Part shown: positions 44,992-54,737 of the stretch, piece by piece
Numbering within the stretch: the stretch's first letter is position 1
Layout of the letters: the number at the start of each line of letters is the position of its first letter
Origin: Leptodontidium sp. MPI-SDFR-AT-0119
Taxonomy: Eukaryota > Ascomycota > Leotiomycetes > Helotiales > Leptodontidiaceae
Assembly (NCBI GenBank): GCA_020726505.1
Contig: JAHLEZ010000004.1
Location: forward strand, 1,550,001 to 1,614,000
Length of the DNA stretch: 64,000 nucleotides
Direction of reading: 5' to 3'
Made by a program: the position numbers and the translations under genes
Notes under the pieces: model-generated
What the model saw: only the letters and a program-made list of their open reading frames with translations
Database searches by the model: none
What the model was told of the DNA's origin: nothing

Positions 44992-46575
44992 TCAAGATTT
45001 GGCAGCTAGAGACGCCTTCAGTGATCCAACCACAGTGAAACAGATCAGGGGCGACACTGCGTAAGACAACGTTATGAATTTCGCGATAGCGTGTTTGTCT
45101 TCCTCACTCCCACCACTGACATCTGCGAGCGCGTTAACTGATCATGAAATTAGTATGTGTCTTTTCCAAATGGGTTTCAATGTCAAGAATCGGGATCGAG
45201 AAGGAATTATGCAATCCCATTTCCCAGATCAATGAATTGTCCAAAGTAGAATATGACATACGCTTGGTGGCTGATGGGCCGGTAGGCATGAGCATTAAGA
45301 CGAACTAAAGAATAGGATCGTCGTCCAAAAGCTTGGTCTTTGATGCTATGAGGTACACCGTGCCAATACTTATTTATGCTTTTGTCTCGTCAGTACATTC
45401 TTCCCTTCGGGAGACTTTTGAGAGAGTTCGAGAGGCTTACATTGGCCAGAGAATGAACCTGATGAAGAAGACCGTAAGAACTGGAACCAGCTTCATCTTC
45501 CCTGAGTCTTTGCCTTCTTTCATCTTCAGAAGACTAGCGCTAAGCTTTGCTCCTACAACCACAAGTTGTAGTGCGGGGAAAAGTTCACCGGTTTTCTTCA
45601 CTGACGACGTCAACCACGCTTTGAAGATACCTCCATCTTGCGGTTCGCTGAAGAAAGCTTTACGGAACGGTGGAACAAGGCCAACGATCACGCCGATAAC
45701 AGCACCGATCAGAGGTACGTTAAAGAAACTACTAAAGAAATGTAGAAATCTCCGCAAGACAGCCGGGAAGCGAGACCAGTATTCCTCGAAGGTGTCAGAC
45801 AATACTCCGCGTAGTTTCGCACCATGATCTGCTACTCTATCTGGCAGAAAAGTTGTCGTCTCTGTTGCGTGTTCTTCCTGCTCCTCTGCTGTACGGCCAC
45901 TTGCGTTCGTGGGGTTCTCATGTTCGTCCTCATTCTCATTCGTTGCATTTCCGTCTTTTTGTCTTTTCTGCGATTCTTGGTCTTCGTAGCTATCGGGAGT
46001 CTCTTCGTCATCTAGGAGCCTAGGTCCAACAGCAAAGGTCAAGCTATTCCCGACCACAGCGGCGACGAGAAAGTATGACTTGGCACGCTTCATACCTTCT
46101 GAAGATGAATCGCCCTTTCCCATAGTAAGATCTTTCAATATCCCAGATGTCTGGAGAGACTGCATGAGCAGAAGGGGAAGTGCCGTTGTGTTGTTGAAAC
46201 ATATAGCGGGAATCGACCCATGCAGGGAATTTAAACATTCTTTTCAGGGCCCATCCAAGTGCCATTGAAGAGAGGGTGTAGAAGAGAGCCCATACTATTT
46301 GGACTCTTGTCAGTCTGGCCATTCCCTCAGGGCGGTATGTACTCACTCAGGACTGGGATATATCTATACGCTGTTTTGGCGTGTAACTCATCGCCAAGAT
46401 TCGCGATCATCAAGCCTGGAAGGAATAGCCGGACGCATAGCTTGTTAATATCTCTCGCGGAGGACGACTTGAGATGATTAAATCTGGCTGCAATGGCACC
46501 GTAACTGATTGTCAGCAGCACGGAGAGAGATGCTTCCAAAGCACCCAAGAAACTTGCAACGATACTGCTCGACAT
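44992..46575 (-). pseudogene. Auxin-efflux-carrier-family membrane transporter, disrupted
   Basis: Fungal member of the auxin efflux carrier (PIN-like) superfamily; substrate unknown. Recognisable exons: 46575-46347, 46294-45441, 45368-45262 and 45137-44992. It begins MSSSIVASFLGALEASLSVL and the conserved FNNTTALPLLLMQSL, VVVGAKLSASL, LMLMPTGPSATK and ISYAV-like (ITLSYAVSPLICFTVVGSL) blocks are all present. Two lesions: a one-base insertion in an A-run (plus strand 46196-46198), which shifts the frame just before FNNTT, and a TAG at 45307-45305 where the family has Trp (PIL-stop-FVLMLMPTG). The stop is a C-to-T change in CpA context on the plus strand, the RIP signature. One acceptor (45369) is AAG. 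An insertion error could explain the first lesion but not the second. Confidence 0.8.
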
Positions 46576-47214
46576 ATTGAAGTCAAAACAAGAGACGAGC
46601 AGTTACAAAACGAAAATGAAAACGATAAATGGCTCTGGAAAAAAAGGCGAGATCATGGAATATATGGAATTCTGAAAGTCTTGGAAATTGAGACAAGCAG
46701 GGCCTTTCAACCCTTAGCATTCACTAAATTCCTCCACTCGAGGCTCATCCATCGCTTCTGAGAGACAACTCAGAGCTCATGAGCTCCCCAGACGTCATGT
46801 CTGCAAGGGCGCAGTAACAAAATACGGGAAGGAAACGGGGAGTATGCTCTCGAATTACGGTGCGTACAAAAGAAACCGGGAAATGGCCAGGGCCAAGATC
46901 TGGGCATGTGCTTGGTTACTGTTTTGGGAATAGTGGTGGGTTTGGTCCAGGATAATTTCTCGAGTGACAGCTCTCCCAAGACTTTGACACAACGTGGACA
47001 GAAAAACTGCATTTAGAGATGACACTCAGTGATAGAAGTACTGAGATGTGTCTGATCATGAGGACATTGCTTCCCTTCAAGGCTAAGCCCAACCTTTCTT
47101 TCCTTGGACCCCCTCCACAACCGAAAGCTCCTCGCAACATTCCTCAATTCGCGACTTTGAAGCCATAGAAAAGCCGAAGAACCAAAACCCTCCTCTTGCT
47201 ATATCCTCTGCTCT
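46576..47214. other. Intergenic region
   Basis: 639 bp upstream of the carrier pseudogene and downstream of the PAH unit; no gene seen. Confidence 0.45.
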
Positions 47215-47370
47215 TCACTTCTGCTCTGCTTTCGATGCAGGTGTGTATTGGTCCAACATTTTCAACATATCCGGATCTTCCCCGAACGGCTCCTTGAGCT
47301 TACTGGAAAGCTCGTTAAATGAAGTTGGGTTTTCGTCATATTCAGCAAAGACCTTCAGGATTGTCGTTGG
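47215..47370 (-). pseudogene. Broken second PAH-like unit
   Basis: Directly after the stop of the PAH protein, in another frame, runs ILKVFAEYDENPTSFNELSS then KEPFGEDPDMLKMLDQYTP, ending at a TGA (47217-47215). The L-F/F-G-E-D-P-D-M-L-x-x-L-D-x-x-T/L-P pattern is the last helix of a PAH domain. Restoring one missing base near 47360-47370 would join it to the upstream protein, so it is either a decayed end of that gene or an assembly error. Confidence 0.5.
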
Positions 47371-47738
47371 CGTTCAGAATCTGGAGTCTGGGACGCTTCC
47401 CCCTGCTTTGGCTGGGCAGTCTCGGCTGGTAGGACAGTCTCGGCTGGTAGGAACTGCTTGAAGCCTTCGATGAGGTCGGGATGATTGCTGAATAGCAACT
47501 TCACGTTCTGCTCCGCTTCGGCCGTGGACTCGGTGCTTGGATCCTTCTGGAAGTCCATGATAATCTTCAAGAACTGTTGGTATACAGCTGGATCATCCGA
47601 GAATCGATTCTGGGGTATTGTCAGGCAACGATTCCATCACTGAAGGACGAAGTTGTCCTCTGACTGACGGGGATGTACCTGCACTTCGGAGACATACTTC
47701 ATAGCAGGACCTTTAGCGGGGCATGCTGGACCATCCAT
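47355..47738 (-). CDS. Small stand-alone PAH-domain protein
   Basis: Exons 47738-47679 and 47609-47355 join in phase 0 to 104 residues. Residues about 13-75 form one complete paired amphipathic helix domain: AMKYVSEVQNRFSDDPAVYQ, FLKIIMDFQKD and LLFSNHPDLIEGFKQFLP, with the spacing and the H-P-x-L-I-x-G-F-x-x-F-L-P ending of Sin3 PAH domains. Sin3 itself is above 1000 residues with three or four PAH domains and a histone-deacetylase-interaction region, none of which is nearby. A PAETVL/PAETAQ duplication follows the domain (two 18-bp copies at about 47407-47444). By analogy it could bind partners of Sin3; that is inference. Confidence 0.65.
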
Positions 47739-48192
47739 ATTGTTCGTGCGTCTATTTCTTGGGTCTTGTTGTTGAATTATGTCCAATCCTCATTGGTAGG
47801 TGTGGAGTGGAAACCGACGATTACAAGTTATCACATTGCGGCACGGCAGAGGTGGCTTGCCGTTGGATATGTGCGGACCCTTGCGTGTGTAACCAACATT
47901 TGATGCACATCTAATTGCTTCTTACGATTGCCCATCTTTCTCCTTTCACCTCTCATCGCTTCATCAGTTTTGCATTCGATTGATTGCCGGGCTTGTCACT
48001 TTTCCCTATGATCTGCATTTTTCATTGGCTACCAAACTCTCTATTTTGACCCTGGCCGTTTGTACCAACAAGCGCTGCATCCCCAGCCCCTCATACCGGT
48101 ATCCAAGCTCATTATTGTCCCATCTCAATTTTTTGACTTTCATTTGTTTTCTCTCGATTTCCCCCAGCTTTTCGGAGCTTGAAGTCTGTCAA
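47739..48192. other. Divergent intergenic region
   Basis: 454 bp between the PAH gene and the M48 relic starts; the last ~120 bp are T/C-rich leader sequence. No gene. Confidence 0.45.
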
Positions 48193-49529
48193 GATGTTCT
48201 CATTACGGTCGAGACTTGCAGCACTCAAAGCTCCAGGACTTCGGCCAGTCTCTCAATCGATTCGATCAATCAGTAGGCAATCGAATGTAACTGTTCTTGG
48301 TGAAAGGGTCGTTTTCTGCCTCAGAAAAGCCTGCCACCACTCCTTCAACCTTTCCAATTGGGAGCAGAATTCCTCGATGGGGTCTTCCTTTCTCAATTGG
48401 GGCCACGATGATCGTTCTCGGGTCTCCTCTGGGCCTCTACCTCTAGTACCGATCACGTTATGATGTAGTCCCAATCAGGCAACGCCGAAGAATTCTATGG
48501 CACAGCTCCCAAGTTGCGATTGAAGAGGTTGGTTATGTGGCACAGGCGTAGCTGCTGTCATATAGGAACAAGCCTTTGCTAGGACCAGAAGATGCCGCGC
48601 ACGTTCTCTTCAAGAGCGTCATGGACCGTCTTCTTCAGATTGATCTTGCCAAAGGCATAACATTGAAATTTTATTTCTACAAGGACTTGGTACATTATCC
48701 CATACCCTCAGATTGATCTTTGCTCACTGTGACTGCCACAGAAAGGCCAAATGCGTATGCAGCTCCCCGGCGTATTTTCATTAATACCAGCAGTCTCGTA
48801 GACTGCGAAACAGTTGGAGATGTTGCTGGGATACAGGCGCATGAATTGGGGCATGTGATTGCTCGCCATACTAGCGAACATAACAGTAAAACGCTTCTTG
48901 CGAAGGCTGTTGCAACCATTCTCAATATCAGAGGAGAACTAGGCGAAGACCTGACTCCGCTGAGGTTGCAGGAGGCAAAAGCTGATCGAATGGGGCTTGC
49001 GATCATGTCGCAGACAGGCTTTGACCCTCAATGTCGCATAGATCATCTAAAAAGAGCGGTTTCTCACGAGGCAATGAATCTACAAGGCCGGGAGGAGATG
49101 CCTGAGTTCTTGTCTACCCATCCATCCCTCAAAACTCGGCTGATGAATGCTGAAGCTGGTCTTACAGAGGCAAAAGATATCTTCGAAAAGGGCCCACCAA
49201 TAGAGCAAGATCCTGATGTCTGGAAAGTCTGCCAGGAGTTTGTTGGGGGAAAGTACCTGGCACACCGAAACCAACCACCCACGCATCCAAAGATGCTGCT
49301 CGCTAGGCTTGAGGGAAGGATGGAGAGAGTCGAGGGTTTCTTCGTACAGATGATCCAATCGGTAAGAGGCGAGGCAGCCGGTGGTGCTCCAAAGTCAGAT
49401 AATGTTCATGGCCAGCGAGACGGAGATGAAGTGAATGAAGTTGTAAGCGGGGACGTGAACCCCCCCTGTGATGGAGACGAAAGCCGAGCCAATTTCTTCG
49501 CCAGCAATGATTATGGCAAAGAAGACTAG
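48193..49529 (+). pseudogene. M48 metallopeptidase (Oma1-like), disrupted
   Basis: The ATG at 48193 opens a mitochondrial-type N-terminus (MFSLRSRLAALKAPGLRPVS). A probable intron (donor GTAACT, acceptor CTCTAG at 48446) leads to RYDVVPIRQRRRILWHSS. The peptidase core PNAYAAPRRIFINTSSL ... GIQAHELGHVIARHTSEHN carries the zinc HELGH motif, and LRLQEAKADRMGLAIMSQTG supplies the third ligand region. In the core's frame there are stops at 48549-48551 (TAG) and 48714-48716 (TGA). The first could be removed by a weak 45-nt intron; I found no splice that removes the second and keeps the frame. The C-terminal 90 residues extend beyond usual Oma1. Best read as a relic, with an unusual splice pattern as the alternative. 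Confidence 0.6.
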
Positions 49530-49904
49530 AGCCCGAGATGCAACAGGAGTGGAGGAATGATCAGTTTGTTTGATCTCGCAATAGGGTGGCTTCACAATTT
49601 ATCGGGCAGAGCAATTCGCGTTCGCTGTCTTTGCTCTACCACAGATGTACTGCCGTGGGAAAAAGTTGTGTTGGCATCCCAAGCATCGATAAATGATGAG
49701 AAGTTGAGAACTGATCTTGCTTGTCCTATCTGGAATTGTACTGTTAGTTGTGTAATCAGCGTCGTTTCGGCAAATAAATGCTGCGCACCCTCATTTTATA
49801 CGCATCACTTTTTCCTATTTAAACGTATATAACTTAATCAAATTAAAAGTTTTTCTTTTGAAAATTTCTTTATTAGAATCACCTTAACTCGCTTTATAAT
49901 TATG

Positions 49905-49936
<32 letters not shown>

Positions 49937-50454
49937 CGCACTTTTAATAATAAAGTTGGAAATTTGATCATTTTTCAAACGGATATAAAGCGACTAATTT
50001 GTATGAGAACTCGATTTGATCAATGTGTATCACAACGAATACTATTAAGAAACTAATCTTTAAGATATAAAGTTCATTTTTATTTTATTTTTTTAAAATT
50101 ATATCCAATATAATTTGATAATGTAATTAATGTTTTGCGATATTAATGAGGTGCGCGGAAGTCAAGTATGCGCATTTCTCTTAGACGACGCTGATTACAC
50201 AACAAGCAGTAAAGTGATCCAAAAATGAAGCTTAGAATCAAGTGCTAGAGGTTTTTCAACTACTGCACTGCACAATCTCCCAAGAAACATAACGCAAGTG
50301 CAACTTACAAATCGTGCTCAGTCCATGCTTTGAAATCAAATCAACATGGTCTCGGTAAAAGACAATGTCCTCCCCGCACTTGGTTCATCAGTACCCCGCC
50401 TACGTGCACGCCTTTCTTCTGACTTCTTGACATCAACATCAAAACGTAAAGCTC
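49530..50454. other. AT-rich intergenic island
   Basis: The stretch 49790-50145 is strongly A+T-rich and CpA/CpG-poor, unlike the flanks, and includes an AT dinucleotide run. It looks like RIP-altered or relic mobile DNA, but no recognisable transposon protein remains. Confidence 0.6.
49908..49936. repeat. (AT)n microsatellite
   Basis: About 14 uninterrupted AT units inside the AT-rich island. Confidence 0.9.
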
Positions 50455-51396
50455 ATGTCTACACGGTTACAACAAGTCAAAGCACATCTTCCAACCTCAA
50501 TAATGTTCCCAGGCTTCAAAGAATTCGACATCGCCGTCACTCCCGAGGTGACCATCCACGGCATCCGCGCTGGCAACGGACCACCCCTCCTACTCATCCA
50601 CGGCTTCCCTCAAACTCACCACATCTGGCACAAAGTCACCCCCGAACTCATCAAATCCTTCAGCGTGATAGCCATCGACCTCCGCGGTTACGGTCAATCA
50701 TCCAAACCCCCCTCAACAGCCTCAGACTCCCACAAAACCTACTCCAAATCGACCATGGGCGCCGACTGCCTGACCGTGATGTTGTCCCTCGGCTATCCAA
50801 GATTCAGCATCTTATCCCACGACCGCGGCGCGAGAGTCGCCCACAAATTATCCGTCGACCATCCTGAAGCCGTGGAGAAACTAATGATGCTCGATATCGC
50901 TCCCACGCTCGCTATGTATGAGAAGACAGATCAGTTCTTCGCTACCGCGTATTGGCATTGGTTCTGGCTCATCCAGCCTGCGCCGTTTCCGGAGAAACTG
51001 ATGATGAGCGAGCTGGAGCTTTTTCAGGGGAAGTTATTCGGAGTGGGTGGGTATGCGGGGAAAGAAGGGTTTATTGATGAGAGGGCTATGGAGGAGTATA
51101 TGGGTATGTTTAGGGATGAGGCGGGCGTGCATGCTATGTGTGAGGATTATAGGGCGGCGGCGACGATTGATCTTGTTGAGGCGAGGAGGGATAGGGAGGA
51201 TAAGAGGAAGATCAAGTGTCCCGTTAGAGTGCTTTGGGGAGATAAGGGGGTTATTGAGAGGTGTTTTGATTGTCTGGCTGAGTGGAGGAGTGTTTCTGAT
51301 GGGGAAGTGAGTGGGGAGAGTGTGCCTGCTGGGCATTTTATTGCGGAGGAAGTGCCGGATGTCTTGTTGAAGCATGTCAAGGAATTTTTTGGCTAG
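50455..51396 (+). CDS. Alpha/beta hydrolase, haloacetate (fluoroacetate) dehalogenase-like
   Basis: Single exon, 313 residues from the ATG at 50455; a second ATG at 50503 (MFPGFKEFDI) gives 297 and fits bacterial homologues better. The oxyanion region is LLIHGFPQTHHIWHKV. The nucleophile is Asp123 (SHDRGARVAHKL) rather than Ser, which is the mark of the dehalogenase branch; the two following arginines of DRGARV bind the carboxylate in fluoroacetate dehalogenase. The YWHWFWLIQ segment supplies the His-Trp of the halide pocket. The remaining charge relay is probably Asp263 (WGDKG) or an acid near Asp147, and His294 (PAGHFIAEE). True substrate unknown; epoxide hydrolase is the alternative. It lies right beside the AT-rich island. 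Confidence 0.8.
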   Translation: MSTRLQQVKAHLPTSIMFPGFKEFDIAVTPEVTIHGIRAGNGPPLLLIHGFPQTHHIWHKVTPELIKSFSVIAIDLRGYGQSSKPPSTASDSHKTYSKSTMGADCLTVMLSLGYPRFSILSHDRGARVAHKLSVDHPEAVEKLMMLDIAPTLAMYEKTDQFFATAYWHWFWLIQPAPFPEKLMMSELELFQGKLFGVGGYAGKEGFIDERAMEEYMGMFRDEAGVHAMCEDYRAAATIDLVEARRDREDKRKIKCPVRVLWGDKGVIERCFDCLAEWRSVSDGEVSGESVPAGHFIAEEVPDVLLKHVKEFFG

Positions 51397-52214
51397 GAAG
51401 ACAGGTCGGATGAGCAGGCAGCCCCATGGGGATCCTAGGGAATGGCGAGATCAACTGAATGTCGCAGTAGAATGTGGAGTATTTAATCATCTTCTTGGCT
51501 ATGCCAATAATAGCCATAACTAAAGCATATGAAGTTTAGCCAGATTTTCAGACAATTCAGTCCTCGTTGTAAGTCTCCTCGGTCATCTACCAGTTGACCT
51601 CTAAATAACTGTACCTCCTCACCTGAGAGACTTACGAGAATCACAGTCGAGATTCGCTATTTCTAGCTCAGAGAAAGAGCAGCACCTTAGATCACTGATG
51701 CCGTTGCCGAGTTTAACGTCTCGACTCACCAAGGTGTCGGCTAGATAGCTAGTGACTAGATAGCCTTATGGGAGGATGGAAATTGTAGAGATGAACAATT
51801 TTCTGGTGAGTGTTTTGGGTGTGTAAGCGCAGCTGAAAAGATAAAGAATGGTGATCAAGTGGTCCGCGAGAGATGTGTTTTGCTGTTCTTGGTTGTTTGG
51901 TAAAAGGGTAGGATGAGGATGATCATAATGGAGTTTTCAGAAATGACTGCAAGGATTCAGACTGCGATAAGCAATGTAATGGAGAAGATGGAGATAGGAC
52001 ATGTAGTTGGACTAGATATATGTGTGGCCAGTGCCTCTGGTATTCCCTGGGCCATCTATCGAGGAAAAAGTTCAATGTAAACAAACATCAACACCAACAC
52101 CACACTTAAAACTACCAGTGCATTATTCTATCAACTCATAGTGAGTAGGGACTCAAATGCCACACCATTCGATGCTAATACAATGTATCAAAAAATGAAC
52201 TCACCAGCCTTAGG

Positions 52215-52343
52215 TTACGATGTTCTCCAACCAGTTTCAAACATGAACTCGTCCATCTCGAAGCGAGAGTAACCCCCGAAGTCCCACCAAGCGAGACGAA
52301 CTTTTGCCCCTTCTATATGATCAAATAACAGTAACTCCACCAT
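52215..52343 (-). CDS. Candidate small protein, 42 residues
   Basis: ATG at 52343, stop at 52215. The peptide starts MVELLLFDHIEGAKVRLAWW and continues DFGGYSRFEMDEFMFETGW, with mixed hydrophobic, aromatic and acidic residues at spacings that look like folded protein, not random translation of AT-rich DNA. A GTAACC just before the stop could be a splice donor, so it may be one exon of a larger minus-strand gene. Unrecognised. Confidence 0.35.
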   Translation of the reverse strand: MVELLLFDHIEGAKVRLAWWDFGGYSRFEMDEFMFETGWRTS

Positions 52344-52576
52344 CCAGCCTCAAAACTGTTTCTGTAGTTCAGCGAGCGCAATCTCATTAAACTGTCTGTG
52401 GGTAAGGCAGTAAGCCGGCTTCAGAAAAAAAAAAGTGTGGGAAAGCAAAACATAAAAAAACCCTAGATAGTTCCATTCATTTCCCCGAGCGCAATTCTCG
52501 TTAAAAGAAAGGAGTAGGCAAGAAAGTTGGATTCAGAAAAACAAGTGTGGGATAGAAAGACAGAAAAATATAGCTT

Positions 52577-52627
52577 GAAAAATCCCCTGCGGGGGGTTTT
52601 CTATGGTCCGCTCTTTCGAGCGGACCA
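52577..52627. other. Tandem hairpins
   Basis: Two adjacent inverted repeats: an imperfect AAAA-T-CCCC / GGGG-GG-TTTT pair around 52579-52600, and a perfect 10-bp pair, TGGTCCGCTC (52604-52613) and GAGCGGACCA (52618-52627), around a TTTC loop. Either could fold in RNA or extrude in DNA. Confidence 0.75.
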
Positions 52628-52672
52628 GAGTTTTGCTGGTTTGATTTCTTTTCTGGTATTTTTTTGATCTCG

Positions 52673-52686
52673 CTTAATTAATTAAG
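52673..52686. other. 14-bp perfect palindrome
   Basis: CTTAATTAATTAAG is its own reverse complement, with GATC on both sides a few bases out. It follows the two hairpins by under 50 bp. Confidence 0.8.
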
Positions 52687-53227
52687 TGATCTTGCCGAGT
52701 ACTAATTTTGAATTACATTCGTACAGTGTTTTGTTGAAGCTGGAGAGCATGTTTGTTGATGTGAACAAGATGCATAAGAATTAAAACAACGGCGGAACTG
52801 GATTATCTTTTTATCTAAGGAAAAGATCTCCAAATGCGTCTCCTATTTCCGCCAAAGCATACTATACCTAATCTTGATGGTGTACGATTGATTGATTGTC
52901 GCAGTAATGCACAATAAAAATAGCATTGTTTTCTTTTGAACATGTTGAAAAGGGGTCTGCCGGGAAATATCCACCAGCTAGGCGAGCCGGCAATTACCCT
53001 AGACGCCCCACCTGGATCATTTGCCTCCCGTCGTCAACAAGTGCTCCATCATTGATCTGGTCATGACGTACTCGAGATAGAATTCTGGGCGTCTGAAAGC
53101 CTACAGGGAGTACAACAAGCTCTAATTGTTCCTGCAATGTAAGTTAAGTAGGGTTTCATTTTTGATTTCCCAAAGTATCATTTTCTCTCGACCGTTTATT
53201 ATCAATTCATCTCCAACAATCCTCACA

Positions 53228-53971
53228 ATGCCTCTCCTTCGCCCATTCCTAGTATTCTCGAGCTTCACTCGACGAGCAGCTTCACTCAGCATCCGCAACC
53301 CAGCTAAAGCTCGACCTATCTCCTCAACAAGTCCACGGTTCGCCCAGGGCTACGGAGATGGAGAGGGAAATCCCAGGGGAGAGAACCCTCGGGAGCAAGG
53401 TGCATCAAACAGCACCAAGCACAATGCAGAACACCCAGGCCCTGCTCCACCCGCTGAAGGGAAGGGTGCCGGAGCTGGACCTACAAGAGCTGGTGCATCA
53501 CCAGAAGAAGCTTCAGCGCAATCGGGAGGATCGAGAAGTAAAGAGGCAGAGGAGTCTGGATCGAGTCCCACTGGAGGGGAGGTTGGGAAGAGTGGAGGTA
53601 AGAACAGCAGCAGTAGTAAAAGTGTGGAAGAGAAGAGCAAGGATGGAGCGACTCCCAAAATTACCAATCGCGATGTTCCTGGTTCCGGCAACTCTAAGGA
53701 GACGCAAGCGGAAGTTGAGCAGCACGTAGGTCTTGGGAACTCCTTGTCTGTTCAGACAATCGTTGGGCTCTGTTGTGGTTGGATTGGCCAATGCTGATAT
53801 TTGCCTGCTTTTCCAGAATAGGGAGTTTGAGAAAGGTCATGATAGAGCGCCTCCTGCCGCGGAGGATAAGGTTGACAAGAAGTTCTGGCAGGGTGAGTTT
53901 TGATTTTGAAAGTCTACATAAATGGATGCTAATGATATCTAGGGAAAGGAGGTTCATCTGATCATGAGTAG
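53228..53971 (+). CDS. Small protein with mitochondrial-type N-terminus, function unknown
   Basis: Exons 53228-53725, 53817-53892 and 53943-53971 join in phase to 200 residues. The start MPLLRPFLVFSSFTRRAASL is Arg/Ser-rich and acid-free, as for a matrix presequence. The middle is Gly/Ser/Pro/Glu low complexity. The end, NREFEKGHDRAPPAAEDKVD then KKFWQGKGG, is compact and looks conserved. No known domain found. The 91-nt first intron has a good CTGAT branch. Confidence 0.7.
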
Positions 53972-54737
53972 ACATAGTTGCATAAAATGACGGATATTAC
54001 TTTTTGTACATATAAATGTGTGTAGCTTTTTCATAAGAGTTGCGCGTTCTTCCATCTCCCAGTTTCCAACTTCTATTTGCCAGTTGCGAAATCATTCAAT
54101 CCCACCCAACATAAGAAATCGTGTAATTCATTCCCTGCCCAGCTCATTGTCATGAGAAACAATAAAATCTAGACCCGAAATTGAAAAATTGAACATCTCT
54201 TCATTTACGGTTACCCACTAAATAGTTCTAACCAGCCACCCGTCCAGCTCCAGCCACATGTGATATTGCCAAGGCCCGTGCCGGGGTGGGGAGTGGCTGG
54301 AACGACAGGGGTACTTCCCGTATGACATCAGCGCTGAAGGCGGGGAAGTGCCAGAGCTTCGTTGGGCTGGAGATGCCAAAGTGAACAAGTGCATGATCTA
54401 GCTCATGGACTACGAGTACTCAAACCAAACAATCTCTGTTTGTTCTGCGGTGCTTTTACTCCGGCTCCGTGACATGTGACAAGGCAGGGAGGGCACGGCA
54501 GAGCACCTCAGAGCACAACAAAGAGCCAGCTAACGCCTTACGTCACTGCCATTCTAGACGTTCCTTAGCGAACGACGACATCGATTTTCGCCCTCTAGCC
54601 ACATCAACAACACTTCCCCTTCCTTTCCCCCCTTCCTTTTCTTCTTCCAACACCGCAGCTCTGTCACAAATTATCTGGTCAGAATACACTGAATACTTCA
54701 TACCACCATACACACACCACTGAAGTCTTCAACCAAA
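53972..54737. other. Intergenic region upstream of ISH1
   Basis: 766 bp. The last ~140 bp are CT/CA-rich leader (TTCCTTTTCTTCTTCC and similar). A CCCCGGC-rich stretch near 54280 and AGGGG elements near 54310 could be stress-response sites for Msn2/4-type factors, which is only suggestive. Confidence 0.45.

Larger units (their letters stand above)
51397..53227. other. Long gap with palindromes and degenerate direct repeats
   Basis: 1.83 kb without a long open frame. It holds imperfect direct repeats of about 100 bp (about 52370-52450 and 52487-52565, sharing GAGCGCAAT...TTAAA and TTCAGAAAAA...AGTGTGGGA), the hairpin cluster at 52577-52686, the small minus-strand ORF at 52215-52343, and a second coding-like minus-strand stretch at about 51640-51760 (LGNGISDLRCCSFSELEIAN) followed by a GTAAGT. 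Confidence 0.5.

Noticed and set aside
45333..45827. 164-codon plus-strand open frame
   Set aside because: Antisense of the carrier pseudogene, whose minus-strand reading matches the family.
48528..48572. 45-nt intron bypassing the TAG of the M48 relic
   Set aside because: Weak donor (GTTGGT), AAG acceptor and no branch point; it also leaves the TGA at 48714 unexplained.
50346..50867. 173-codon frame overlapping the dehalogenase gene
   Set aside because: Arg/Pro-rich shadow frame; the other frame has the catalytic motifs.
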